Assembly: GCA_012274445.1 (NCBI GenBank)
Contig: JAAROD010000014.1
Span: 365,001-429,000 of the forward strand
DNA from: Sclerotiophoma versabilis
Lineage: Eukaryota > Ascomycota > Dothideomycetes > Pleosporales > Didymellaceae
DNA length: 64,000 nt
Direction: 5' to 3'
Of this stretch, positions 33,605 to 45,600 are shown in pieces (within the stretch, counting starts at the first letter, position 1; the number at the start of each line of letters is the position of its first letter). The translations under genes were made by a program, and so were the position numbers. Under the pieces are notes generated by a model. It saw only the letters and a list, made by a program, of their open reading frames with translations. It made no database searches and was not told where the DNA came from.

Positions 33605-35684
33605 ATGCTTGGTAACCGTAGGTTGGCCAGAGCGCTGTCCAAGCCCGCAATGCAGTCACTCACGTCCGCTCTATCGTCTCTGGGCGTGCACGACGTATCT
33701 GTACCAACAAGCAATGTCGTCGATGTGTATCGCACGCACCTCACCAAGCTCATAGCGCATGTTACTGGCGCCACGCCAGCGGCTGTGGGCCCAGCGATCC
33801 AGTTTACGCAGTCTCTTGACAAGGGCGATCTTTCACTAGCGACGGCTGCGCTCCGGCTCAAAGGCTGCGATCCTAACGAGCTTGCGCAAAAGCTGCAGAT
33901 CGACTTTCCTGAATCTCCGCTTGTGGACCGGCCCGTCGCAGATCGCGGCTTCGTCCAGTTTTACTTTAAAGCCGCCCCGCTCGCTTCGCTCGTAGTGCCG
34001 CTAATTCTCGAGCTTGGTGCTGACTACGGCCGTGACCTGTCCAATGGTCTGCGTGACCCTCTCGATGCATCTCAGGGCCGCAAGCGTGTCGTAGTCGATT
34101 TTGGCTCGCCCAACATCGCAAAACCCTTCCACGCGGGCCATCTGCGCAGCACCATCATCGGTGGCTTCCTCGCCAACCTATATGAGCACGCCAATTGGGA
34201 TGTGGTGCGCCTCAACTATCTGGGCGACTGGGGCAAGCAGTACGGTGTGCTCGGCGTGGCCTTCTCCGACTTTGGTAGCGAGGCTGAGCTCAAGCGCGAT
34301 CCGGTCAATCACCTATTCCACATCTATGTCAAGGCCAGTTCCAACGCACGTGACCAGCAGGCAATCATCAAGCAGAAGGAAGCCCGCATCGCTGAACTTC
34401 AAACCAGCGGCGAGTCGGATGCAGCCCTGATGGAAGAACTGCAGCGTCTGCGCGACGAAAGCGTTGACGAGCGGGCGCGCCGTTATTTCAAGCGCATGTG
34501 CGATGGCGAGGGCGAAGAGTTGGCCCTGTGGAAGAGATTCCGCGAGTTGAGTATTGAACGTTACAGGGAGACATTTGCCCGTCTCAATATCAACTACGAT
34601 GTGTATGATGGCGAATCACAGATCAAGGATTCGAGCATGCAGGCCGCCGCAAAGATCTTGCACAAGAAAGGTCTATCCGAGGAATCCCAAGGCGCCCAAA
34701 TTATCGATCTGACCAAGTACTCCAAGAAGCTCGGCAAAGCTATTGTGCGCAAGAAAGACGGTACTAGCATCTACCTCACTCGTGATATTGGGGCTGTTTT
34801 TGAGCGTTACGAATCGTACCAGTACGACAAGATGATCTATGTCATTGCCAACCAACAGGACCTTCACATGGCACAGTTGATCAAGATCATCGAATTGATG
34901 GGAAGAGATGATCTTTCGAAGCGCCTGCAGCATATCAATTTTGGTCTTGTTATTGGAATGAGCACGCGTAGAGGCACCGTGCGCTTTCTGGATGACATCC
35001 TTCGCGACACCGCCGACAAGATGCACGAAGTAATGCGGGCAAATGATGCGAAATATGCTCAAGTCGAGGATCCGGAAAAGACTGCCGATATTCTAGGTAT
35101 CTCAGCTGTGATTGTACAGGACATGAGTGGCAAGAGGTACGTTCATACAGCGACCATGACTATCTTGAGTCATGTCAAGGGTTGAATTGACGACTAACAT
35201 CGTTTAGAATCAACAACTATACCTTCGACATGAACCGAATGACATCCTTCGAGGGTGACACTGGCCCCTACCTGCAGTATTCACATGCTCGGCTCTGCTC
35301 AATCATACGAAAAGCGGACGTTCCTATTGAGTCTCTTAAGGAGGCCGACTTGACATTACTGATCGAGCAACATGCCGTCGATCTGGTTCGAAGGCTCGCG
35401 CAATGGCCAGATGTGGTCAAGACGACATTCAAAACACAGGAACCGGTCACGGTGCTTACCTATCTGTTCAAATTGACACACGCGCTCAATTCAAGCTACG
35501 ATCGCCTCAATATCCTCAAGAGCGAACAAGAACTCAAGCTTGCCCGGCTGGCGCTCTACTCGTGTGTCCGCCAGGTTCTTTCTAGTGGAATGAAGCTTTT
35601 GGGCCTCACTCCCGTTGAGCGGTAAGTTACGGAGTCAACGTTTTTTTTTAAATCATTCACTGACAGTACTGTTGTAGAATGTAG
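33605..35684 (+). CDS. Arginyl-tRNA synthetase
   Basis: Exons 33605-35136, 35208-35621 and 35678-35684 join in phase to 650 residues. The introns (71 and 56 bp) have GTACGT..TTTAG and GTAAGT..TGTAG ends, and the last exon codes only for the end of Arg, Met and the stop. Class I features are the HIGH box FHAGHLRSTI (176-179), a KMSKS counterpart GMSTRRGT (452-455), INNYTFDMNRMTSFEGDTGPYLQYSHARL and the C-terminal PVERM, all as in eukaryotic ArgRS. It charges tRNA-Arg. Two start choices (Met1 with basic NRRLARALSK, and Met16) could give mitochondrial and cytosolic forms from one gene; this is inference. Confidence 0.96.
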
Positions 35685-37386
35685 AGCAATGGATGCGCTT
35701 GGAAGAGTTTAGTACCACACAGTCCAAGGAGACGATTTGGGCCCGACAGTCTGTCTACGTACGAAGGTGAAGCGATTACGGTGGTTATGGAGAGACCGAA
35801 TCTCGATAGCTAGGTCGAAATTGAACTCAATGACGACCATGTCTCTGATACCTCGGACAAGCAGTGCCAAACCTCATTTAATAGACGCATAAACTACTGC
35901 CATGCTCGTTCATGCAAGACTAAGGAGTCAGAGGTCGCTGTTGGCGGTGCGCTTTCGGTGTGTATCACAACATCGACCGAAGGGCACCGACTCGGTTGCA
36001 TTGGAGCAGTATCGTGTCAGAATAATGAAGCTAGTATGGATTATGGTGTATTGTGTGAGTAAGTCATACGATAGGTTGGTGTGTGATAGGTTGAATAGAG
36101 AAAAGAGGATGTGGAGAGACTTGAGATGACATCCGATTCCCTCCCACTATTTACTGCCCAATAAACCATTTTTTCCCTCCACTGATTACAGGTAGAAGCC
36201 TGCTCTCCCTGCCATATACAAATCCTTATGGCACGCTAGCTATTGCGAAGAAGTCATGGTCGATGATGTAAAGTGATCCTCAAGTCTTCTATGGCCATTC
36301 TGCAGGTCCAAGTGCTTTCGGTATGCGAGCAGAACCAATTGGGTCTGTACTCTTCTAGTGATTATAAACAAAGTGTCTAATAATGACTACCTGGATTGAT
36401 GCGACAGGGTCAATACAAACAGCCTTACTTGCTATAACTCTTACATCACAACAGCTGACATTCATATCTAGTACTTAGTTACGACCTGCCACCTCAAACT
36501 ACCAATTTCTATCACTATTATCAATCCATAGACCACCACTGAGACAATGTAGAATGTTAAAGCATGGTTCAGCACACCCCAAACACTCACCAAATGCGGC
36601 AATGAGAACGTGACGATAAATCCCGATGTCGCGTGGAGCCTAAGCAGTATCAGTTACTTTAGTTCTATGACATATATGATTGTAACGCACCATAAAACCA
36701 TATGATGCAGCCGATTTCCGCGCTTACCAGCGATGTATAAAGTGTAGGAAGCGTGGAATATAAGCTCTATGCGGACAAGCTAGTCGAACCGCGAATGGTT
36801 GGGCTGCATTTATCGCATACTAAGACTTCCAGGGCTAATGAGACATGCTCTGAACTAGATATTGCTAGATATGAAAGCTGACGTATAGTGTGAAACTCTT
36901 TGAGCATTCTGCGTATGTCACTGCTACGTAGTGATAGGCTGCCCTGTCGCAAGCTTGGCACTTGGCCGTGTTTGTTAAAATTCTCTGTTATCAGTCCTAC
37001 GTTATAAGCCCAGTGGGCATGACTTAGTCGATACCTTGGTAGTAACAAATCGGGCAGCGTAACATCCGATCTCAGAACTTCATATATCTTGAAGACAGGA
37101 TGAGCTTGTAGAGAGTGCAGCAAAGCAGAGGGGTAGAGGTAGCAGAGCAGAGGGTTTGGTAGTGAAAGAGTGGGTAAAATGTAAGGAATTGAATTTGATC
37201 CATTGACTACTGCCTTTGCAGCTACCCTCCGCTCCTTTTATCTCCGCCTTCTAATCATCTGATCTTTTCTTCCACTACTACTCCTATAATGTAACTCCCA
37301 GCTCTGCCATCTTCACAGCTACCATTCGTCCAGAGGTATAGGAAATTGGTGCACCAGACACTTTTCCAAACCCATCTGCTACCCAT
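35685..37386. other. No confident gene
   Basis: About 1.7 kb without a supported frame. The longest frame (37123-36767, minus) has no recognised domain. CT-rich, promoter-like sequence lies near 37200-37290. Confidence 0.45.
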
Positions 37387-38120
37387 CTACCTTACTAGAT
37401 AGACCAATCTGAAGAATACAGGCACCTCGATAAGGGCTCCGACCGTAGCAGCAAGTGCCTGTTCGCTGTCGAGCACATACGTGGCAACAGCAACAGTGAT
37501 TGCGAGCTCAAAGTTGTTGCTTGCAGCTGTGAAGCTTTGAATTGCTCCTAACTTGTATTCATATCCAAGCTTGTTGCACACAAACAGCATGAAATAGAAA
37601 ATGACAACAAAGTACACATTAGGAGGTGCGGCGACTTGAACAACAGAGACGATTTGGTGGACTACTTGGTGATCTTGAGCGGCGAAGAGAACATGGATGG
37701 CGTAGAAAAGGGCGACATGTGACTATGGCGCCAGCCACTTCAGGAGCACTTTCTTGTGCCACTCTGCGCCAATAAGCTTCTGCAGTATAAGACCTGTCAG
37801 GATTGCAGCACCTAGAGGGATACTGAGGAATACTGCAACGCTTGTTGCAACTCACTCATGGGAGACTGCGACGGTCCCAGTTTCGCGGCTGGTGACCTTG
37901 ATGAAAAGGATAGTGAGTGGAGTGTGTAGTATTATCTGGAGGATAGAGCCGACTACTAATAGAATAGCACAGAATTTTCCGTGGCCGCCTGCGAGCCTGT
38001 TCCAAATTAGAACCTAATTAATGTAAGTACTGCGTCAAAGAATGGAGAAGGGATGCATGAGCTTACCATAGCAATGAATCTTGCCAGGCTAACCATGAGG
38101 GTCTAGGTGAAGATGGTATT
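37387..38120 (-). pseudogene. ACR3-type arsenite efflux transporter, pseudogene
   Basis: The C-terminal two thirds of ACR3 can be read. First is LIWNRLAGGHGKFCAIL after an intron (about 38084-38011). Membrane segments follow (SIPLGAAILTGLILQKLI). The diagnostic stretch is HQVVHQIVSVVQVAAPP, then YKLGAIQSFTAASNNFELAI (the Cys/Asn region of ACR3) and QALAATVGALIEVPVF at the end. Two stops interrupt the frame: one after VAVSHE (about 37856) and a TAG replacing the Trp expected after LKWLAP (about 37723). The N-terminal third is missing. Functional ACR3 exports arsenite across the plasma membrane. It is divergent from the arsH pseudogene. Confidence 0.8.
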
Positions 38121-38585
38121 GATAGTTGCTGAACCGATGGGTTGTTCTTGTTTAATGGTTGTACTAGGTGATCTTATAGCTATGCTGCTTTTTTCTTGCG
38201 GATATCTGCAGATCAAGAAATTGGCAAGATGCGCCCTCCAAATCCAGGTATCAATGCACGTCACTAGTGATGTCTAACCGGCTGGTGACATACCGGTACT
38301 GCTCACTTGGCAACGACAACCTAGCGGCGCGCACCAGAAGCCACAGCCTACCGTAGCGATGCAGGGCTGGATTCATTACCAACGAATAGCCTGCTGCGAG
38401 TGACATACTGCCTGGTTGGTATCAACATCTCATATCTCTACAACTACAACTTTCTGTCCACAGCAAAGAAAAAGGGTTAATCTGTTTCCCAGCAGCTGCG
38501 CGGCAAGTCTATGTTCATTTTTCATCCGCTTGGACGAATGGGCGTTTTCAGAAATACAATAATCAATCAGTTACTCTTACGGAGG
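38121..38585. other. Former divergent promoter between ACR3 and arsH pseudogenes
   Basis: No coding frame. By position this is the shared upstream region of the two decayed arsenic genes; no operator can be recognised. Confidence 0.4.
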
Positions 38586-39636
38586 ATGGCTACGGCAACG
38601 AATGGGGATCTGAATAACACAGCCGCAGAACGTGTTTGAGCTGAGATTACAACAGACCCGGCTTATCTCTGTAACTTACTTGCAATTCCTGCCTGTGAAG
38701 ATGATGCTTTCATTCGCAAAAAGTACCGACCCTTCTTGCTAGATGGTGTACACTTGGGCCAAGATTGGATCGATTGGCTTGAACTTAACACAATTCTGAA
38801 AATGGTAGATATGGAAGTTTTAAGAAGCGGAGGCGACAGAATGAAGGTTCTTGTTTTATATGGCAGCATGCGAGAACGTTAAGCATCCTGTAGGCTGTAT
38901 AGCAGCTCTCTTCTCTTGTGTATAAACTGATCAGATGCAGATTATACTTACGTCTACTAGCGTTTGAGGCTAGTTGGATACTCTTTCGGCTCGGCTGCGA
39001 CGTTTGCATTTACGATCCTAGGGGATTGCTGGTTAAGGACGACGTCCAGCACTCGCATACCAAGGTGCAGGAGTTACGAGACCTTAGTAAGTGGAGCAAT
39101 GGTCACATATGGATTAGCCCTGAGCAGCATAGGAACCTTGTGAGTTTTTATACTTTGCAGCAATCTGTCTTGTTGGCCTTGCATTTGGCTAACAAGCCTA
39201 CTCTACCTAGACTGCCGTCTTCAAGAACCAAATTGACTAGATACCGCTCTCAACAGGTTCTGTGCGGCCGACTCAAGGTCGTACATTAGCAATTGCTCAA
39301 GTCTCTGGTGGATCTTAATCTTTTAACACCGTAAACTCTATGCGTATCCTTAGACAGTGGATGCGCATGCTTACTATTACGAACCACAGCTTAATCCCTA
39401 TAGCTTACACACAATCTATGGACAATAATGCAGACAAAGGAGGGAGCAGATTCATGCTAAGTGGGAACAGGGATAGATTGGTGGACTGTATAGAAGAGTT
39501 CGTAAGATACACCTTAGTGATGCGGCTACACTTTGATATTTTCGGAGACCGTTATAGCGAGAGGGAGGAGAAGAGGTCTAAAGGGGAGAAAGAGAAATCG
39601 TTGGACAAGGAGAATCGTGTGTCTTTGACCGATTAG
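38586..39636 (+). pseudogene. arsH: ArsH (NADPH-dependent FMN reductase) pseudogene
   Basis: Nearly the whole ArsH protein is legible. It starts MATATNGDLNNTAAERV (38586), then a TGA, then AEITTDPAYL, FIRKKYRPFLLDGVHLGQDW and VLRSGGDRMKVLVLYGSMRER. After an intron come LRLLAFEASWILFRLGCDV, DDVQHSHTKVQELRDLSKWS and WISPEQH. A second intron (about 39138-39211) precedes AVFKNQID, TAG in place of Trp, IPLSTGSVRPTQGRTLAIAQ, TAA in place of Gln, and the tail GNRDRLVDCIEEFVRYTLVM. CpA to TpA type stops point to RIP. ArsH detoxifies organoarsenicals in functional clusters. Confidence 0.87.
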
Positions 39637-39651
39637 GAACAACGGGAATTT

Positions 39652-39670
39652 GGGGGGGGGGGGGGGGGGG
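39652..39670 (+). repeat. Run of 19 G
   Basis: Uninterrupted G19 just after the arsH stop. It is likely polymorphic and prone to sequencing error. Confidence 0.85.
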
Positions 39671-40000
39671 TTGTAAATTGTAGTGCGCCTGTTGTCCATG
39701 CGCGGTCAAGAATGATATGCTATTTTGTAGAGCATGATAGAATTTCATAAAATCAAGTGCATTTTTGTAGATATTTTCGAGCATATAAGGCAGTTTAGTC
39801 CTCAGGTGGCTGTGTACGCCATGACGATTTGGGACGCTCGCTAAGCCACAGATCACCGAACCCTTCCTGCAATAGTGAAATGCTGCAGCGGCTGGTGACA
39901 TGCTGTAGACACGACCTATATCTTTATAACTCTTAGACTGCCTGATAGCTTGCAGATACTTCGCTCTGTCCTCACTAGTATTTGATTCCATGCAAGTGAA

Positions 40001-41456
40001 ATGGCCACTTAGCCCGACAATCCAACAGCTACAAGAAGAAACGAGTTCGATGTTGTGAGCGAGCATGACGGCAGAAGAGAAGAGACTCCTCCAGACGGTG
40101 GTTACGGTTGGGTCTGCGTGGCTGCCTGCTTTACGATTAATTGCTTTAGTTGGGGCACCGTCTCGGTAAGCCTAGGCTTCCAAAGGAGTCTTTCCATGCC
40201 TTTATGTTGCACTTTGCACCCATCTAGGACTAGTAATCATCACGAACAATTAAGTGTCTTACTGACTCGTTTGTCCAGGCATAAGGTATCTATCTCTTGC
40301 ACTATTTGGCGGACGACAACTTCCTGGATGCATCTGCCTGGGACTATGCGTTTGTTGGTGGCTTCAATTTTTCTATAGCCATGCTTATAGCACCTTTTGT
40401 TACCATCCTTACTTAGAGACTTAGGATTCACATTATAATAGTTGCTAGTTTAGTCTTTCAAAGCGGCGGCTTTAATGCAGCCTCTTTTGCGACTTAAATA
40501 TAGCAGTTGCACATCTGCCAAGGTGTTCTTATTAGCTGCGGTATTGGCTTCCTATACATTCCTAGCCTTCCTGTTCTTTTTTAATAGTTCTTTCAAAGGC
40601 GTAGCCTAGCTAACGGAGTTAGCGCTGGAGGCTTATGCGTTGGTGGTGCTGCCTTTGCGTGGGGTACTGAAGCCACCATTCAGCAGTTTATAATTGGCTG
40701 GGCCCTATGCATTACTGGAATCATCACATTTGCTGCTAATATTGTTGCAATGACATTAATACGGGATTAGAACCACGTTATTTAACCTTCTCAGCTTAGG
40801 TTCGATACTACGCTTCTTTGGCGATATGAAGTGATACTTATTCTTGCTTAGGCCGTTATTAGCATGCTAAAATACATCGTCCTTCTATTCTCCTTGTCCA
40901 AATTTGCTTTGTCTATAGGCTTGACTAGAGCTTAGGCTACAGACGTGATAGGGTTGCTGAATGTGGGCACTGCAGTTGGACGACCAATCATTGGCATACT
41001 CAGCGACAGATATTGATACAGCAGGTGTTCTAACTTTGCTGTGTGGTTTTTTATGCTTTGCCTTTTGGCTGCTAGCTACCTCCTTTGTGCTTACATTGTT
41101 TTTTGCAACTCTCTGTGGAGCTATTCTTGGGGTTTTCTGGATGGTACGTTGTGTCCGACTTGTCGCAGACTTGTATAGCGTATGTGCTAATACTTTCGTG
41201 CGCAGACTATAGGTCCGCTCCGCGTTGAGGTTGCCGGGATGAAGAACCTACAGTGGTTGTTGTCTCTGTCCTGGGCGGCAGTGATAGTTCCCGCTACTGG
41301 TAGGTCTCCTCCATTGGTTTGCCGATTGCCCTTTTGATCTTTAAGCTAACAATACCGGTTAGTTTCTGAGAGGATTGCATTGAAACTTCGGCGGTCCTCT
41401 TCCTCTAGAGCGTATTTTTACACACAGATTTTCGCTGGCATTTCGTATGCGGTCTG
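40001..41456 (+). pseudogene. MFS monocarboxylate-type transporter pseudogene
   Basis: Fragments of a fungal MCT-like permease run in order. These are EETPPDGGYGWVCVAACFTI (about 40070), FVGGFNFSIAMLIAPFVTIL in shifted frame, QSGGFNAASFAT, and LPVLF followed by TAA TAG where the family has Gln-Trp (40582-40587). FFQRRSLANGVSAGGLCVGG, IIGWALCITGIITFAANI, GTAVGRPIIGILSDRY and a tail SERIALKLRRSSSSRAYFY to about 41456 complete it. ATG 40001 is followed by TAG at codon 4. Paired Gln/Trp to stop changes are what RIP produces on the two strands. The substrate is unknown. Confidence 0.8.
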
Positions 41457-41539
41457 AACACACTAGAGGCATATACCGTGCCCGTGCACCTCGTGGGCCG
41501 GGTCAGCGAACGGGCCACCAAAACGCTAGTAAAACACCA

Positions 41540-42191
41540 AAAAGTAGTCTTCTTAGATAAAGTATAACTCTTTTAATAATAGACTTATAGATCTACTTTC
41601 TTAAAGGGAAATAGTAAGAGATAGTTCTTTTATAAATTCTATTAGAAATATCTTAAAAAAACTTTATAGCTAGCTAGTTGTATTAGTTTTAGTAACTAAG
41701 ATAGTTTTTATTTAAAAAAGTTTACTTAAAAATACTATAGCTATCTTTATACATATTACTAATACCTAATCTCTTATAATATCTTACTAGTAGTAGTAAA
41801 AAGTATTTAAGTAAAGATCTAAAGATTAAAAGTAAATATAGCTATAGCTATAGTAAAGTATATTAAGTTTACTTTATTCTTAATTTTAGTTTAATACTAT
41901 AATAGCTATATTATAGATATAAAGCTAAAACTTAATCTAGCTATAGTATTATATTTAAATAGTATCTTTATCTTTAGTTTATAGGTATAAGTTATTATAT
42001 AAGCTTAGTATATTACTTAAAAGTTAGGTTTAAGAAGTAAAAAAGTCTAAAGTAAGATTATATAAAAAATATATACTTATAGTATATAAAATTTAATACT
42101 TAAGCTACTTAGTAGCTTTAGACTTATAGCCTTAAGTTTTATTAATTTTCTTAAAGTATAACTAGAGTAAATTAAGTTTTTAATATAAGAT
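41540..42191. repeat. RIP-degraded AT-rich DNA of unknown origin
   Basis: Base composition changes abruptly near 41530 to strongly AT-rich DNA with very few CA/TG dinucleotides. No element ends or coding motifs could be recognised. Confidence 0.7.
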
Positions 42192-42196
42192 ATAAG

Positions 42197-42683
42197 TATT
42201 ATAATCCTGTGTAGACAAAGCAGTATAGTAATTAAGTAGCTAACTACAGCTCTTACTTATAAACTAGAGGCAGAGCTAGGAAGAACCTCTTTATACAGTT
42301 ACGTAACATGCTTATTAATAAGTATAATATATATAACTTACTTATTAATAAGTATTATATATTATTACCTATTAATAAGTAATACTATGTATTTTATTAG
42401 ACTAACTCTAGTTGCTTATTAATAAGTATTATCTTCTAGCAAGTATATAGTTAGTAGGAACATAACTCTTATAGTTTATATTTAACCTTATTAATTAAGT
42501 TTATCTTTAGAATCTTAACCTAACTCTTAAGCTAGATAGTCTACTTTATACTACTTATTATTAACTTCTATTATTATAGTGTTTTACTAGGTAATAACCT
42601 AACCTAATCTACTGTGCGCTGTTTATACCTAAGAACTAACAGAATTAGTGCTTACAGTCTTTAACTAAAGTATAACTTTAACA
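42197..42683 (+). repeat. 5' LTR of RIP-inactivated chromovirus
   Basis: 487 bp. It aligns along its length with the 499-bp LTR. The four palindromes have become TTATTAATAA-type words. Confidence 0.9.
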
Positions 42684-45600
42684 TTTTAAACACCTCTAAT
42701 ATAAGTAACATGTTAGAAGATTATACTACCTCTAGTAACTCTACTAACACGCACAACTTAGCTGGCCTTAAGATTGCTAAACCTAACCTCTATAATAGAA
42801 ACTGTTCTAAGCTTAAGAATTAGCTTCTTTAGTTTAATTTATTCTTTACCTTTTAAGGCGCATCTATTAAAGAAGAAAATAAGGTTAAGCTAGCTGTATT
42901 ATATATGCGTAGTAAAGCCTTTAAATAGATTTAACTCTTTATCTAGAATAAGATAAGTAAGACTACCTCTCTTAAGAATAATATATAGCTTAATAACTTT
43001 ACAGAATTTAAAACTAAAATCTAATAGATCTTTAGAGTTATTAATAAACCTATTATAGCTAGATGTAACATCTAGACTATTTAGTAAACTACGTTAGTTA
43101 TAGACTATACTGCTAACTTCTAAGCTATTGCTTATAACACTAACTAGGATAACACTATACTAATAACTATGTTTAGGTAGAGTTTAAAGCCTAAGGTTAA
43201 GGAAGAACTTATGCATACTAGCGCAGTAATTAGAAGCCTTAAAGACTTAGAGAATAAAGCTATTAATATTAATACTTATCTCTATAAACTTTACTTAGAG
43301 TTAGAGAAGAATTTATAAGTATAAGTTATAGGTAATATAAATAACTACTTACAACTATAAAACTAGTAGCGTAATAACAACCTGCACTAAGGAAACTAAG
43401 AAGGACGTAACTACTACTAGTCTAATACTAGTTAACGTATCTATAATAATATATAGAGTAGATACTTTAGACTAGAGGCTATAGACCTCTTAAACCTTAA
43501 TAAGGGACTGCTACTAGAATAATAGAATAAGAAAAAGAGTAGTTATAATAAGAATAAGTCTAGTATAACTTGTTATAGCTATAGTAAGCAGGGCTACTAT
43601 GCTAAGAATTATTAATTAAAGAATAAGGTAGTTTAATAACTAAATATACTTACCTATAGAGATATAGATACTAGTAATAAATAGAAGATTCTTACTAATA
43701 ATATAGGACGTCTTATAGAAGACTCTAAGACTAGATCTAATAATAATTATATTATACTATCTAATAAGAATATATAAGATGTCTATAGCTAAGCACCTAT
43801 ACTATACTAGACGTTAGATAAATAGTAGTAGCACCTATAGGACCTAATAGAATAACTATTAGAATAGATAGAATAAGTATATAAATAAGGACTAAAAGTG
43901 CGTAGGCATAAGTAGCCTATAATATCTTAACAACTACGTAACACTACTAGATAAGAAGTAGATAGAGGTATTACCTACGCCTCTAATACTAAAGAAAGTT
44001 AGTATAATATAGATATGCGCAAATTTAATAAATATACTAAAGTAGAATTAGTATATTAAGAATTCTAAGATAATAACAATACCTTTTAAGTAAACTATAA
44101 ATAGATTACTAAAAGTATTAATAAGAGACTATAATAAATAGCACTCTAAACTTACACAGGATAATAATAGGTTAATAACCTTAATAAGTCCTAATAGGAT
44201 TAGTAGAAGTATAAGTTTAATAAGCTTAGTGCTAGTAACTACGCTACATAACAGAAGCTTAAGTAATAAATAAAAAATAACTAAAGTAGAAATAAACCTA
44301 ACTTTAACAGAAAGCTAGTGTTACGTCTAAACCTACAACTAGACTATACCTTAGACTACTAGAATCTAAATTATAGAAAACTATTATAGACAGTATGCGT
44401 ATATAACGCCTACTGTATATATAAGTTAGAAAAACTAGAAAAGAGATAGTTTCTAACTCCTAGTACTATATATAGAAAATAATAGTATAATTATAAGAAT
44501 AATATATGCGAAATACACCTCTAGAATAAGTATTCTAAGCTGCATTTCCTAGGTATAGATAATTATTAGGTAATTATATATATATAATTAGTTATTAATA
44601 GCTTCTACTATAATCTATATTAGTAGTATTACCTTAACCTAAACTATAAGATGTATAAGAGCAGCAAAATTATCTATAGATTTAGTAATAAGAAGACTTT
44701 TTTAGGCAAGCACTAGAAGAGTACTCTGCTAAGCAATCTCTTAACGCTATTAGAAATAGCTTACTTATTAGACTACCTATTAAGTTAAATAGAGTAGTAC
44801 TATTAGCACTCTTAGACTTAGGAGCACAGGCAAACTATATATTCTAGATAGTAATATACTAAGTAGGTCTTATACTACGCATAAAGGAATATGCCTATTT
44901 ACTCTAAGTAGCTAATAGAGAATTAATACTAGAAGAGCTGTATATTATATATAAAGTAATAGCAGCCTCCCTAGAGATATAAAGGCACTATAAGAAATTA
45001 ACTCTAGACGTCTTTGCAAAGGCTACGCACAACATTATACTAAGACTTCTCTAGTTCTAAAAGTATAATCTAGAGATAGACTAGATATAGAAAAGACTTT
45101 TATTAAGATAATATAAATGCAGCACTAATATATTAAAGCCTACGCAGTGCACGCTGTAGCTAGTAGATAAAAAAGAGATTAATAACGTCTCTTTAATATA
45201 TAAGATATACTAAAATAGAGCAGTTAACTATATAGATAAAGAAAGCCCCTCTATAATAGTTAAGGAGAATAAGAGTATAACTTCTAGTATACTAGATATA
45301 TATAGATAGTATGCCTAGATATTTAAAGAAGAGTTATCTATAAAAGCGCTACTTAAGTATTAAACTTAGGATTGTAAGATTAAACTTAAGGAAGAGAAAG
45401 AACTACTCTTTAGGCCTATATACTAGTTATCTAAGAAAGAGCTTAAGATACTATATAAGTATATTAGGGAGAACCTTATAAAAGGATTTATTAGGAAATC
45501 TAAATCTCTAGTAGAATTCTCTATTCTATTTATACTAAAAAAGAATAGTAAGCTAAGGCTTTATATTAACTACTAAAAGTTAAATAATATTACTATTAAG

